Below, piece after piece: positions 26,447 through 36,012 of a stretch of 64,000 nucleotides of DNA. Every line of letters begins with the position of its first letter. Position 1 is the stretch's first letter. This stretch comes from Singulisphaera acidiphila DSM 18658 (GTDB lineage: Bacteria > Planctomycetota > Planctomycetia > Isosphaerales > Isosphaeraceae): positions 6,768,744-6,832,743 of the forward strand of contig NC_019892.1 of NCBI RefSeq assembly GCF_000242455.2. Direction: 5' to 3'. The notes beneath the pieces are model-generated. The model ran no database searches and was not told the DNA's origin. It saw only the letters and a list, made by a program, of their open reading frames with translations. A program made the translations under genes and the position numbers.

Positions 26447-27784
26447 ATGGCAATTCACGTGAACCGACGAACGATGCTCCGCGGCATGGGAGCAGCTCTC
26501 GCACTTCCGTGGATGGAAAGTCTCGCGACCGTCGGGCAGGCGGCCACGGGGTCATCCCAACCGCCGGTCAGGATGTGCTACTGGTACGTTCCCAATGGCG
26601 TCCACCTGCCGACCTGGTTCCCCGAGCACGAGGGGACGCTGGTTGACTTGCCTGAGTCGCTTCGACCGCTAGCATTTGCTCGCGATTCTCTGAACTGCTT
26701 TCATGGTTTGACCCACAATACCGCGCTCACCAACGGCGACATCGATGGTTGCGGACACGGCCAAGGTGCCGCGAGTTTTCTGACCGGAGCGCAGGCTTAC
26801 CGGACCCAAGACGCCGTTCGGGTCGACATTTCCGCCGACCAACTCTATGCGCGACATGTCGGGAACCAGACTCGCTTTCCTAGCCTCGAGCTGGGCTGCG
26901 AGTCCGCTCGCTCCGGAAACGCGTTTGGCTACAGCGGCACCTACAAGACGCACATCTCCTGGCGCACGCCGACCTCGCCCGCCCCGTATGAGATGAATCC
27001 CAAGGTCGTTTTCGATCGCCTGTTCACCAAAGGGAGCAGGGGCCTGACCCAGGCCACGGTCGCCGATCGCGATTTTTACCGCAAGAGCATGCTCGACTAT
27101 GTGCTGGACGATGCCAACCGAATCCGCAATCGGGTCGCGCGAACCGATCAACGCAAGCTTGACCAATACCTGACGGGTGTGCGTGAGGTCGAACGTCGGA
27201 TCCAGCATGGCGCTGCGTCGGTGGAGCTTTCCGGGGCCGAGATCTCGCGCCCCGAGGGGATTCCGGAAGACTTCGACGAACACCTGCGCTTGATGTGCGA
27301 CCTGATGGTGCTGGCCTTCCAGACCGACAGCACGCGGGCCTCAACCTTCATGGTCACCAAGGAAGCGACCGACCGGAACTACCCGTGGCTGGGCTTCACC
27401 GACGGGCACCATGAGCTCTCGCACCACGCGAACGAAGCTGAGAAGAACCGAAAGCTCCGTGAGATCGACCGCTATCATATCTCCATCCTGGCCTACATGA
27501 TCGAAAAGATGATGGCCGTCGAAGAGGCAGGCGGGACGACGCTGCTCGACAATTCGATGGTCCTCTACGGCAGCGGCATCAGCGACGGTGACCGTCACGA
27601 TCATGTCAACCTGCCGGTCATCGTGCTTGGAAAAGGGGGCGGCACGCTACGATCGGGGCAGCACCTCAAGTGCCGGCCCGAGACGCCGATGTCCAACTTG
27701 CTACTCGCCATGCTGCAACAAGCGGGGGTTGGTGTCGATCGCTTCGGCGATAGCACCGAGCCGTTGCCCGGTCTATTGGCATGA
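26447..27784 (+). CDS. DUF1552 family protein with Tat-type signal
   Basis: This 445-residue protein starts with NRRTMLRGMGAALALPWMESL, a twin-arginine-like signal, and continues with the DUF1552 pattern: MCYWYVPNGVHLPTWFPEHEG, FHGLTHNTA, GCGHGQGAASFLTG and PETPMSNLLLAML. DUF1552 genes almost always follow DUF1592-type cytochrome genes in planctomycetes, as here. The LLDNSMVLYGSGISDGDRHDH segment resembles metal-binding regions of sulfatase-like DUF1501/1552 proteins, but catalysis is not shown. AGGGGA precedes the ATG. It is probably the envelope partner of the preceding protein. Confidence 0.93.
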   Translation: MAIHVNRRTMLRGMGAALALPWMESLATVGQAATGSSQPPVRMCYWYVPNGVHLPTWFPEHEGTLVDLPESLRPLAFARDSLNCFHGLTHNTALTNGDIDGCGHGQGAASFLTGAQAYRTQDAVRVDISADQLYARHVGNQTRFPSLELGCESARSGNAFGYSGTYKTHISWRTPTSPAPYEMNPKVVFDRLFTKGSRGLTQATVADRDFYRKSMLDYVLDDANRIRNRVARTDQRKLDQYLTGVREVERRIQHGAASVELSGAEISRPEGIPEDFDEHLRLMCDLMVLAFQTDSTRASTFMVTKEATDRNYPWLGFTDGHHELSHHANEAEKNRKLREIDRYHISILAYMIEKMMAVEEAGGTTLLDNSMVLYGSGISDGDRHDHVNLPVIVLGKGGGTLRSGQHLKCRPETPMSNLLLAMLQQAGVGVDRFGDSTEPLPGLLA

Positions 27785-27869
27785 GGGATGGTTTCTCCCG
27801 CGTGACCTCATGTGCCCCGACATTCGACTCTGAGAACCTGGGATCAGCATTATCTAAAGGAGGACCGTT

Positions 27870-30044
27870 GTGCGGATCCGTGGTCTCAGTGGGATACTCC
27901 TGGTCGTTTCCGTCTACGGACCGCTGGCGATTCGTGGGATGGCCCAAGATGGGCCGACTCCCGGCGGCTCGGAATCCGCGATCGAGAAGCTGCGGGCGGA
28001 GAACGTTGACGTTCGCCGAGCCGCGGCCACCCAGGTCCGGTCGGCCGACAAGAGCGTGCAACGGAAGGCGTTGCCTGTCTTGATCGATCTGCTCATGCAG
28101 GAAAAAGACGGGCAGGTGCGACTCGCAGTGCTTGATACAGTCACCGCGTTAGGGCCTGACGCGGTATCGGCGATCCCCGCGCTCGTCCATACGTTGCGGA
28201 CCAACTATGGAGGGCAGGGTAAAGAAGAGTCGCACCAGGACTATCGTTCTGCCCTGGCGCTCGCGGCCATTGGCAAGCCGGCCGTCGAGGATCTGCGTGG
28301 TCTGCTGAACGAGCGAAAGGAAAATGTCCGTGCCGAAGTTGTCATGGGCCTGGGACGAATCGGGCCCGACGCGGCTGCGGCCATTCCGGACTTGCTCCCT
28401 TTGCTCGGGGACAAGAACGAACGGATTCGCCGGGAAGCAACCGTCGCACTTGGTCGAATCGGCATGGCGGCCCTCGAGCCTTTGATTGCGGCGTCCACGC
28501 ACCAGGACGTTATCATTCGTGCGCGGGCCATCGAGTGTCTGGGGCCGTTGTCCGTGTTGGAGGAACAGGCTCAAGCGGCCATTCTCAAGGGTACGCATGA
28601 CGAAGTCCCGGAGGTCCGGGCGGCCGCGTTGAGCGCCTTGGCAAGATCCGGATTGCCTGATGATGCCTTGTTGCCGATCCTCGTGGAGAATCTTCGGCAG
28701 GTGGACGAACAGGTCCGGCGGGCCGCCGTGGATTGTCTCGTCGGGCGGCGAGCCTTGCTCATCCGGATGGCGACGGAACTCGAGTCCCTTTTGACGGCGG
28801 AGCAAGAGGGCGTTTCGCGCCACGCCGCGTTCCTCCTGCGCAAGATCGGCCTGGACGCGGCCCCCCGACTGATCCACGCACTCTCTCGTGAGAATAGCCG
28901 TGTTGATCAGATCGCGGAAGCGTTGGCCCAGATCGGGCCGCCGGTCGTCGGGTTGCTGGCGCAGTCGGTCAAAGCGCCGGAACCTCGGGTCCGGCGTGCT
29001 GCGGCCCTGGCCCTCGGACAGATCCGTCCGTTGGCACCAAGCACGGTGCCCATGCTGGTCGTTGGCCTGGATGATCCCGACCTTGAGGTCAAAGCTGCTT
29101 TCCTTGCCGCCATCCGAGGCATTGGGCCACGAGCGAAGGAATCCGTACCGGCCGTGCGGGCATTGCTCCAGAGTCCATCCACAGAGATTCGGCTCCAGGT
29201 GATCGTGATCCTCGCCCAGTCCGCTCCGCGTGATGAGCGCCTGGTCGGCGATCTCACGGACCTGCTCAACGACTCTGATGCGCGGGTGCAGCGGCAAGCG
29301 ATCGACCTGATTCGGGCCTTGGGCCCGCTGGGTCGCCCAGCGCTGCCTGTTGTCATCGGGAAGTTGGCCGGCCCCGATCCTGAGGTGCGCTTTGCCGCCG
29401 CAGAATTGATCGGGACCCACGGCCAAGCCGCTGCCGAGGCGGTTCCGACGCTCAGCTCGCTCCTCGACGATCCCACACCAAAGCTGAGGATGATCGCCGT
29501 CCGAACGTTGGGAGGGTTGGGGAAGTCCGCGCAGCCCGCGCTGGATCGACTGACCGTGCTGTTGGTTGACAAGCAGGCTGAGGTCCGGGAAGCGACGGTA
29601 CTGGCCTTGGGGAGCTTGGAACTTGATGCGGAACGGATCCGCCCCCATCTTGCCAAGGCGCTGCGGGACGACAGTTCCGAAGTGCGACGAGCGGCCTCGC
29701 GGGCGATCCAACGCCAAGGCTCGCAAGGGGCGATCTTCCTTCCCGACATCATCCTGCTTGCCGAGAGCAAGGAGAATTTCAAGTCGGTTGAGAGATTGCT
29801 CCGCTCGTTCGAGCGAACAGGGCCGGACGTGCGATCGCTTCCCGAACTCGTTAACCACCTGGGGCACGATCAAGCGGCCGTGCGTTTGCTTGCCATCAAG
29901 TTCCTGGGGCTCGCTGGCCAGAATGCCAAAGACGCGATACCCGCTCTGGAGAGGTTGCGCGAAGATCCGAGCGCCGAGGTTCGTAAGCAGGCGGAGGCTG
30001 CCTGCGAACGGATCAAAAACCAGGCGACACCCAGCGCCAGTTAG
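27870..30044 (+). CDS. secreted HEAT-repeat protein
   Basis: The start is GTG at 27870, fixed by a perfect AGGAGG at 27858-27863. The first 25 residues form a signal peptide (GILLVVSVYGPLAIRGMAQD). The remaining 700 residues are nearly continuous HEAT/PBS-lyase-type repeats of about 35-40 residues with pattern AIPALVxLLxDxxxxVRxxAAxALGxIG; I count roughly 16-18. Such solenoids bind proteins or ligands rather than catalyse. The gene lies 85 bases after the DUF1552 gene on the same strand and is likely the third member of that operon, acting outside the cytoplasm. Confidence 0.88.
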   Translation: MRIRGLSGILLVVSVYGPLAIRGMAQDGPTPGGSESAIEKLRAENVDVRRAAATQVRSADKSVQRKALPVLIDLLMQEKDGQVRLAVLDTVTALGPDAVSAIPALVHTLRTNYGGQGKEESHQDYRSALALAAIGKPAVEDLRGLLNERKENVRAEVVMGLGRIGPDAAAAIPDLLPLLGDKNERIRREATVALGRIGMAALEPLIAASTHQDVIIRARAIECLGPLSVLEEQAQAAILKGTHDEVPEVRAAALSALARSGLPDDALLPILVENLRQVDEQVRRAAVDCLVGRRALLIRMATELESLLTAEQEGVSRHAAFLLRKIGLDAAPRLIHALSRENSRVDQIAEALAQIGPPVVGLLAQSVKAPEPRVRRAAALALGQIRPLAPSTVPMLVVGLDDPDLEVKAAFLAAIRGIGPRAKESVPAVRALLQSPSTEIRLQVIVILAQSAPRDERLVGDLTDLLNDSDARVQRQAIDLIRALGPLGRPALPVVIGKLAGPDPEVRFAAAELIGTHGQAAAEAVPTLSSLLDDPTPKLRMIAVRTLGGLGKSAQPALDRLTVLLVDKQAEVREATVLALGSLELDAERIRPHLAKALRDDSSEVRRAASRAIQRQGSQGAIFLPDIILLAESKENFKSVERLLRSFERTGPDVRSLPELVNHLGHDQAAVRLLAIKFLGLAGQNAKDAIPALERLREDPSAEVRKQAEAACERIKNQATPSAS

Positions 30045-30110
30045 TCATCCCTCGAGAACGATGCCCTGCCTCCGGGCTCTGGCCAAAGCCCTTCCCTTGG
30101 TTGGGGGAAA

Positions 30111-30138
30111 GCCAGAGGGGCGCCGGCGCCCCTCTGGC
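30111..30138. terminator. 28-base perfect palindrome after the HEAT-repeat gene
   Basis: GCCAGAGGGGCGCC is followed directly by its complement. It lies 67 bases after the HEAT gene stop and between convergent transcripts, so a bidirectional terminator is likely, although no T run follows. Nothing else is evident from 30045 to 30428. Confidence 0.55.
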
Positions 30139-30428
30139 CCCAAAGTCGTTGAATTCGTCGCCGGCGCCAGAGGAGCTGCCGCCTCGCACGACAAATTCGC
30201 GGAACTGGTTCGAACTCAGCGTCGAGTCCGATTCTCCCCGCTCTCCCATGCGAGATTTGGGGGCTGCGCGCCTCAGGAGTCGTCGTCCTTTTATTTCGAC
30301 TTCCTCGAGTCAAACCGGAGACTGTCGACGTGCGTTTTGGCGTAACACCTCTGGTCATCGAATGCTATGCGTTTTGGCTGGCGATTTCCAAGGTCTCTGA
30401 AAGTTCGCCCAGAGGTCCTTGGCGTCGT

Positions 30429-32753
30429 TCAATCCGTCGAACGCCATAACTTCACTACGCCGTTGGAACTGCACGAGGCGAGTGTGCGGCCGTCATGGGA
30501 AAACGCCAGGGCGTTGATTGCCGTCTTGTGTCCGTCGAGGCTCAGTAAATCCTGGCCGGTGAGGGGGTCCCAGAGCCGAATGCTCCCCGTTTCGCCGGCA
30601 GTGGCGAGCGCGTGGCCGTCGGGTGAAAAGGCCAAGCTTCGCGGGGCCCGATCCCCGCTGTGGAGGCGCCGGATGAGCGTGCCGGTCCGGGCCTCCCAAC
30701 AGAGGATCGTCCCTAATTCATCTGTTGCGGCCAGCATGGCACCGTCCGGAGAAAAGCCGACGGCCGTCACCTCGATCGGATTGCGAAGGACGCGTACGAG
30801 TCTCTCCGTCGTCACGTCCCAGAGTCGCACCGTCCCGTCATTACTCGCCGAGGCGAGGGTGTTTCCGTCCGGGCTGAAGGTAACCTGGCGCACTTTATCC
30901 GTGTGCCCCTTCAGCGTTTTCATCTGGTTGCTATTCGCGTCTGCCCAAAGTCGGATCGTCGCATCGTCTCCGCCGGAGGCCAACATTGCGCCATGAGGAC
31001 GAAACGCGACGGTACGAACTTTCCCAGCGTGGCCCCTCAGTGTCTTACGCAGCCGGCCTTGGGTGGTATCCCAAAGCCGGATGTCGCCTGACTCGTCGAG
31101 GTGCGTGGAAGCCAACGTCGCGCCGTCTGTCGCGAAGGCGAGTGACGAGACGGTCCCTTCTCCTCCGGACCACCCGAGCCGGAACTGGCCGGTTGAGGTG
31201 TCCCAGAGCCGAATCGTCCAAGGGTCATCCGTGTCGTCACTTCCGGTGGCAAGTAGGTTGTCGCTTGGTGAGAAGACTGCGGCCCAAGCCTCGTCCTTGT
31301 GCCCGGCCAGCGACTCCGACGCGTTGATTTTGGGCCGCTCGAGCCACCAGCGTTGAATGCCGCTGTCACCGTTGAGGAACAGCGAACGGCTGTCAGCAGA
31401 GAAGGAGATCCAGGCTTTGAAGAGCCGCTGCCCAGGATAGGTATCCAGGAGTCGGCCGGTGGCGGTGTGCCAAACCGTCACCGGCCCCTGGCCACCGCCA
31501 AGATGCTGCGTATTAATGGCAATGAATTTCCCGTCCGGGGAGAATACAGCCTGCTTCAATTGGTGCTGTGCCGGGTCCCTGAGAGGAAGTTCTCGCTCAG
31601 GCTGAGCCGAGCCGGCGGCCAGGTCGAATAAAGCGACTCGAAGGGGTTTGTGTTCGACGAGAAGGTTCTTCCCGTCCGGGCTCACCAAGACGTATCCCAC
31701 CTCTTGGGAAGGTTTGGAGATTGGGATCTGTTTCGATACGCGGCCTGTCGCGGCCTCCCAGATGACGGCGTCATGGCCATCCTCGGCGACAAGCCATTGG
31801 CCGCCCGTCGATAAGCGGGACCAGGTGAACCTCTGGTCTCGATCCGAGGTCGACCAGAGCGCTTTGAGCGTCTCGGTATCGAAGACGGTCAACGGCCCGT
31901 GAAGCGGTCGAGCGGCCAGGTATGGGCCACCCAGGAAGCGGTTGTCGTTCTCCCACTGGACGACCTGACTGCGAACGAGGACAGGCCGGCCAGGTTCCGC
32001 GAAGAGATCGAAGAGGTCGAAATGAATCGGCTCGCCCCAAGCCTTGACCCAGGCCGTGACGAGTCGGTGACCCGAGCGTGAGAATCCGAGGCTCAAGACA
32101 AGCCGTTCTTCAGACGTTTCCAGCTTGGCAAGCTGAGCTCCCGTCGTTGCATCCCAGACCAAGATCTTCCGTTGGCGCAATGCCATTGTCGGGTTCTGCG
32201 CTGTTGAGCCAAGCAGGCGCCCATTGCCGGAGAACGCCAGGATGGTCACTTCATGCTCATGTCCTTTCAACCGTAAGCGGACGCGCCCGGATGCGAGGTC
32301 CCGAAGCATGATCGTTCCGTCACTGTAACCTGCGGCGAAGACGCGGCCGTCGGGAGAGTGTACGAGAGAGGAGGCATAGCCTTCGTGTCCGTCGAACAGT
32401 TCGATCTCGCTTCGGGCCAGCCGCCAGAGGTAGTGCCAGGCGAAGCCAGGAGGGGCGTCATCTGTCCCGGGCCGGAGCGAATTGAGGATCTCCTGGACCC
32501 GCTCAACCTGGCCGAGATGGAGAGCCTGCCCGGCCTGTCGAAGGTGGGATGTGTGCAGATGGCGCTGGGCAAAGATCCGTTGCGCTTGCGCCACGGCCAA
32601 GGCAGCCGCCGTCCGTTTCTCGGCCCGGGTTGCGCGGATCGCCTGCCAGGTGCTGACGGCCGTTCCCGCAATCAGGGCCAGGGCCACCAGCGTGGTCGTT
32701 GTCAGGACGGCTCGGTTGCGCCGAGCATATTTCGTGAACCAGTACCAAGTTGA
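30429..32753 (-). CDS. WD40-repeat part of an interrupted kinase-WD40 protein
   Basis: This frame starts, if translated alone, at 32687, but it is continuous upstream to the poly-C tract at 32754-32762. Just after the tract it reads TWYWFTKYARRNRAVLTTTT, then a transmembrane segment (LVALALIAGTAVSTWQ), a coiled linker, and about ten WD40 repeats, e.g. GHAGKVRTVAFRPHGAMLASGGDD and GHTDKVRQVTFSPDGNTLAS. In related planctomycete proteins the kinase is followed directly by such a segment, so this is the extracytoplasmic half of one gene. It cannot be made from the kinase start without a frameshift. Confidence 0.8.
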   Translation of the reverse strand, partial: STWYWFTKYARRNRAVLTTTTLVALALIAGTAVSTWQAIRATRAEKRTAAALAVAQAQRIFAQRHLHTSHLRQAGQALHLGQVERVQEILNSLRPGTDDAPPGFAWHYLWRLARSEIELFDGHEGYASSLVHSPDGRVFAAGYSDGTIMLRDLASGRVRLRLKGHEHEVTILAFSGNGRLLGSTAQNPTMALRQRKILVWDATTGAQLAKLETSEERLVLSLGFSRSGHRLVTAWVKAWGEPIHFDLFDLFAEPGRPVLVRSQVVQWENDNRFLGGPYLAARPLHGPLTVFDTETLKALWSTSDRDQRFTWSRLSTGGQWLVAEDGHDAVIWEAATGRVSKQIPISKPSQEVGYVLVSPDGKNLLVEHKPLRVALFDLAAGSAQPERELPLRDPAQHQLKQAVFSPDGKFIAINTQHLGGGQGPVTVWHTATGRLLDTYPGQRLFKAWISFSADSRSLFLNGDSGIQRWWLERPKINASESLAGHKDEAWAAVFSPSDNLLATGSDDTDDPWTIRLWDTSTGQFRLGWSGGEGTVSSLAFATDGATLASTHLDESGDIRLWDTTQGRLRKTLRGHAGKVRTVAFRPHGAMLASGGDDATIRLWADANSNQMKTLKGHTDKVRQVTFSPDGNTLASASNDGTVRLWDVTTERLVRVLRNPIEVTAVGFSPDGAMLAATDELGTILCWEARTGTLIRRLHSGDRAPRSLAFSPDGHALATAGETGSIRLWDPLTGQDLLSLDGHKTAINALAFSHDGRTLASCSSNGVVKLWRSTD

Positions 32754-33924
32754 GGGGGGGGGATGCTTCGACCGGTTGATCGGTGAGGTAGCGAATCAGG
32801 TCGGCTGCGAATGCGCTGACGGTCTCGTAGCGTCGTCGTCGGTCTTTCTCTAACGCCTTCATCACGATCCAGTCGAGCTCGCCCTGGAGGGCATGGCCCA
32901 GCTTTCGAGGGTCGGCCTGGCGGTTGGCCGAGATGCTTGGGAGGGTGTCGAACTGGGCGGCCAACCGCGTGCTTGGCGGCGGCGGCTCGTGTTCGCGGAC
33001 CAGCCGGCAGATTTCGTCGTAAGCGGCCTTGTAGAGTGAGTCTCGGTCAATGGGCGTTGTGCCGGTCAGCAGTTCGTAGAGCAGGACCCCCAAGGCGTAG
33101 ATGTCACTCCGAGTATCGATATCGATGCCCGACAACTCGGCCTGCTCCGGACTCATGTACAGGGGAGTCCCAACGAGCTGCGTAAAGCCCGTAAGCAGTG
33201 TCTTGTCAGTCAGCGCTTGGCCGGTGGCCTTGGCGATTCCGAAGTCGATGACTTTGGGCACCGCGAGATCGTCGATCAGTGTGACCAGGACGTTCGAGGG
33301 TTTGAGGTCGCGGTGGATGATCCCTTTCTGGTGGGCATGCTGAATCGCTCGACAGACCAGGATGAAGAGCTCGAGCCGATCACGGATCGAGAGGCGTGCC
33401 TGATCGCAATAGTCGGTGATGGGAACGCCCCGGACGAGCTCCATGGCGAAGTAGGGCCGCCCCGAGGCGGTGGTGCCACCGTCGTGGACCTTGGCGATGT
33501 TGGGGTGGTCCATCATGGCCAAGGCCTGCCGCTCGGCCTCGAAGCGGACGATGACCTGGCGGGTGTCCATGCCGGGCTTGATGATCTTCAGGGCGACTTT
33601 ACGGCGGATCGGTTGGGACTGCTCGGCCAGGTAGATTGTCCCCATCCCCCCCTCGCCAATCTGCTCGAGCAGTTTGTAGGGGCCGATGACAGAGCCAGGA
33701 GCCTCGTCGTAGATTGCCGATTGCCGGACGAAGACCGGCAGGGCGTCCGTCGATTCGAGGAAGTGGCTGTCGACGAGTGGGGCGGCTGCAAGTAGCCGTT
33801 CCACGCGAAGGCGCCGGGGACTGTCCTGGCCGCAGGCTTCGTCGAGGTAAGCCTTTCGGGCCTCGGGGTCCTCAATCTGTAAGGCGTCGCTGAAGATCTC
33901 GTCAAGGTCCTTGAATTGACCCAT
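32503..33924 (-). CDS. Ser/Thr protein kinase part of an interrupted kinase-WD40 protein
   Basis: Hanks-type kinase: the glycine loop IGEGGMGTIYLAEQ, VALKIIKPG, HRDLKPSNVLV, DFGIAKATG and GTPLYMSPEQAE are all intact. After the kinase domain the expected juxtamembrane sequence stops at DQPVEASPP, where a nine-base C run shifts the frame; the remaining C-terminal part (from LNLVLVHEICSAQ) is out-of-frame translation. I prefer the ATG at 33924, which has GAGGA nine bases upstream; a GTG at 33954 is possible. The preceding gene encodes an ECF sigma factor. This pairing is typical for planctomycetes. Confidence 0.88.
   Translation of the reverse strand: MGQFKDLDEIFSDALQIEDPEARKAYLDEACGQDSPRRLRVERLLAAAPLVDSHFLESTDALPVFVRQSAIYDEAPGSVIGPYKLLEQIGEGGMGTIYLAEQSQPIRRKVALKIIKPGMDTRQVIVRFEAERQALAMMDHPNIAKVHDGGTTASGRPYFAMELVRGVPITDYCDQARLSIRDRLELFILVCRAIQHAHQKGIIHRDLKPSNVLVTLIDDLAVPKVIDFGIAKATGQALTDKTLLTGFTQLVGTPLYMSPEQAELSGIDIDTRSDIYALGVLLYELLTGTTPIDRDSLYKAAYDEICRLVREHEPPPPSTRLAAQFDTLPSISANRQADPRKLGHALQGELDWIVMKALEKDRRRRYETVSAFAADLIRYLTDQPVEASPPLNLVLVHEICSAQPSRPDNDHAGGPGPDCGNGRQHLAGDPRNPGRETDGGCLGRGASATDLCPAPSAHIPPSTGRAGSPSRPG
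32754..32762 (-). other. C9 homopolymer causing the kinase-WD40 frameshift
   Basis: Nine G on the plus strand (C on the coding strand). With eight C the kinase frame would run straight into the transmembrane segment and WD40 frame. This may be a sequencing error, a mutation or phase-variable slippage. Confidence 0.85.
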
Positions 33925-33996
33925 TTTGCCGATTCCTCGGTCGTCGCGAGCCACCTGCGATCCTTAAGATCATGCGTGAAACGGAGTCGGCACGCC

Positions 33997-34593
33997 TCAT
34001 GAATTTGCCGGGCTGCCCGATCGCCCTGTCTCATCGGTCGGGTGAGCCAGCTCGCAAAACAGCCAGGTCTTGGCATAGCGCCAGTGGCGGTCAGCCGTTG
34101 CCCGCGAGATCCCGAGGACTTCGGCGGTATCGGCGACGCTCAGCCCGGCGAAGTAGCGGAGCTTGACGAGTGTGGCCTTATCGGGTTCCTCCGCTTCCAG
34201 CTTGGAGAGTGCCTCATCCAGGGCCAGCAGGTCATTGGAGGGGGGATTGGCGGTCACGTCCACGCCATCGAGGCCGAGGATGTCGAAGCGACCTCCACGT
34301 TTCTCGGTCCGCTTGCGACGGGCGCTGTCGACGAGAATCCGCCTCATCGCCTCGGCGGCCGCAGCAAAGAAGTGGCCACGACCATCCCAACGAACGACCA
34401 TCTCCCGGTCGACCAAACGGAGGTAGGCCTCGTGAACCAAGGCTGTTGCCTGGAGCGTCTGCCCAGGCCGCTCCTGCGCCAGCTTTTGGGCCGCCAGTTT
34501 GCGGAGTTCGTCGTACACCAGGGGTAAGAGCTGGTCGGAGTCTTGCGGCTCACCTCGCTCGATGGCCGCGAGGATTCGAGTGACGTCATTCAT
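33997..34593 (-). CDS. ECF-type RNA polymerase sigma factor
   Basis: This 198-residue sigma factor resembles the planctomycete ECF group related to TIGR02999: region 2 contains YDELRKLAAQKLAQERPGQTLQATALVHEAYLRL, and region 4 contains KLRYFAGLSVADTAEVLGISRATADRHW, a helix-turn-helix for the -35 element. There is no anti-sigma gene adjacent. Instead the next gene downstream (72 bases) is a Ser/Thr kinase, and kinases replace anti-sigma factors in such pairs. The regulated promoters are unknown. Confidence 0.92.
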   Translation of the reverse strand: MNDVTRILAAIERGEPQDSDQLLPLVYDELRKLAAQKLAQERPGQTLQATALVHEAYLRLVDREMVVRWDGRGHFFAAAAEAMRRILVDSARRKRTEKRGGRFDILGLDGVDVTANPPSNDLLALDEALSKLEAEEPDKATLVKLRYFAGLSVADTAEVLGISRATADRHWRYAKTWLFCELAHPTDETGRSGSPANS

Positions 34594-34796
34594 CGAATGG
34601 GCCGCCTCGCTCGGGCCGCCCCATTCTTGCCCTCGGATCGTACCAGGGTGCCGTCACCCGATGGCTGCGTTCGCTGTCGGAGCTCGGAACAAGGGGGGCG
34701 CCTTTGGATACCAACTTAGCCAACCCCTCTGGGCCCGGATAGCCTCAGATCGGATTCCGAGGCGATTGGGGTTTCGGCTGAGAGTGGACCAAGGCG

Positions 34797-35252
34797 TCAT
34801 TCTGACCGAAGCGACCAACGCGTGCGCACCCGTCTCAGCGATTCGGAGGCGGCAGAAAACCCCCAGCGACCTGCCGGCCTTGGTTTCCGATCGAGATTGG
34901 GAATCAGTTCCGGGCGTGTGACTTGGGGCGCTCCGACGACAAGCTGGCGGATTACCTGATGTAACTCGTCCCGCGCAGGATCTCCGGGACGAAACCCGAG
35001 AATTTCCGGATAGACGTCCGAGCCTAATTCGTAGTTATGCGACAGAAGCACCATCGTCAACGCCAGTTCATCGCGAAGCCGCTCGCGTTCGTTGTCCGCT
35101 GAAACGACCGCCTTGATGAGCGAGTACAGAAGGGGATCATTCGAGTCGATCGAAACCTGAGGTAGCCACCAAAGCTGGCCATCCGCCAGTTGGATCGACG
35201 TCGCCTGTTGAAAATCTGCCCGGCGGCGGATTCGTTCGTCGATCATTGGCAC
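34797..35252 (-). CDS. hypothetical protein
   Basis: I do not recognise this 151-residue protein. It starts DERIRRRADFQQATSIQLADGQLWWLPQV, has a charged middle and a basic C-terminus, and lacks a signal peptide or membrane segment. DGQLWWLP is reminiscent of short regulatory or phage-like accessory proteins but no domain can be assigned. It could start at Met3. It lies upstream of the ECF sigma gene on the same strand, 200 bases away, and base composition matches its neighbours. Confidence 0.5.
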   Translation of the reverse strand: MPMIDERIRRRADFQQATSIQLADGQLWWLPQVSIDSNDPLLYSLIKAVVSADNERERLRDELALTMVLLSHNYELGSDVYPEILGFRPGDPARDELHQVIRQLVVGAPQVTRPELIPNLDRKPRPAGRWGFSAASESLRRVRTRWSLRSE

Positions 35253-36012
35253 TCCTCGCCACAGCGCGATAGTGATCTCAATTCAGAACCGTCGAAGGAA
35301 AACCTAGGACCAAAAGACCCAGTTGTCCAACTCGTCGATCAGAATCCGGGATTTCGGAACCACTAAAACGATCACCGATGTCATGTTAGGCGTGATCTCG
35401 AAGCTCTGCAAGTCCCTTATTCCTTAGTTTTCGTAAGCTTGCACCCTTGATATTAGCGGTTTCGTCCTGATTGGCCTGATCCCGCACCCTTTGTGCGAGA
35501 GGAACGACGCTCGTATGGCAGTCACGGGCATCGCTCACTGATAGCAGTATGATAATTGTTGTAAGAATTCGTGTGCCTGCACTATTGCGTCTGGAATTCG
35601 GCAGGAATTAGGAGCACCGTACTTCTGTGGCTGGAGGCAGGTCCCGCCAGCGGGAGCCTTGCTATGAGGAGGGGGATCGGCTTGATGGATGCGGAGTTGG
35701 ATTCAGAATGAGATTTGCTGAAATTATGTTGCATAGATGTGCATGAGGTGATAAAGCGTGGAGTAGGCCCCCGTCCACATCCTTAGCTTCCCCTTGGGTA
35801 GGCTGTCTCTCAGGCCTCAGCAATCGATTCTGGATCTACCGGTCTGGTTCAGGGCACTTACCCCGTGGGAAACCACCCGAGAAATCGAACCCTGCCTTGG
35901 GCAACGGTCTGGGGAGCGGGCAGGGTTCGACACGAAAACCGCTCATGACGAAGTTGTGGTGGCCTTATCAAGACGGGGCAGGGCAGAGATTGCGCGGCGT
36001 GCGGACCGGGGG
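35253..36012. other. intergenic stretch, no gene seen
   Basis: This 760-base stretch is locally richer in A and T (about 35,400-35,760) than the surrounding genes. I see no supported ORF; a long plus-strand frame that starts near 35,794 is an antisense shadow of the epimerase. No clear promoter or hairpin was found. Confidence 0.45.
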
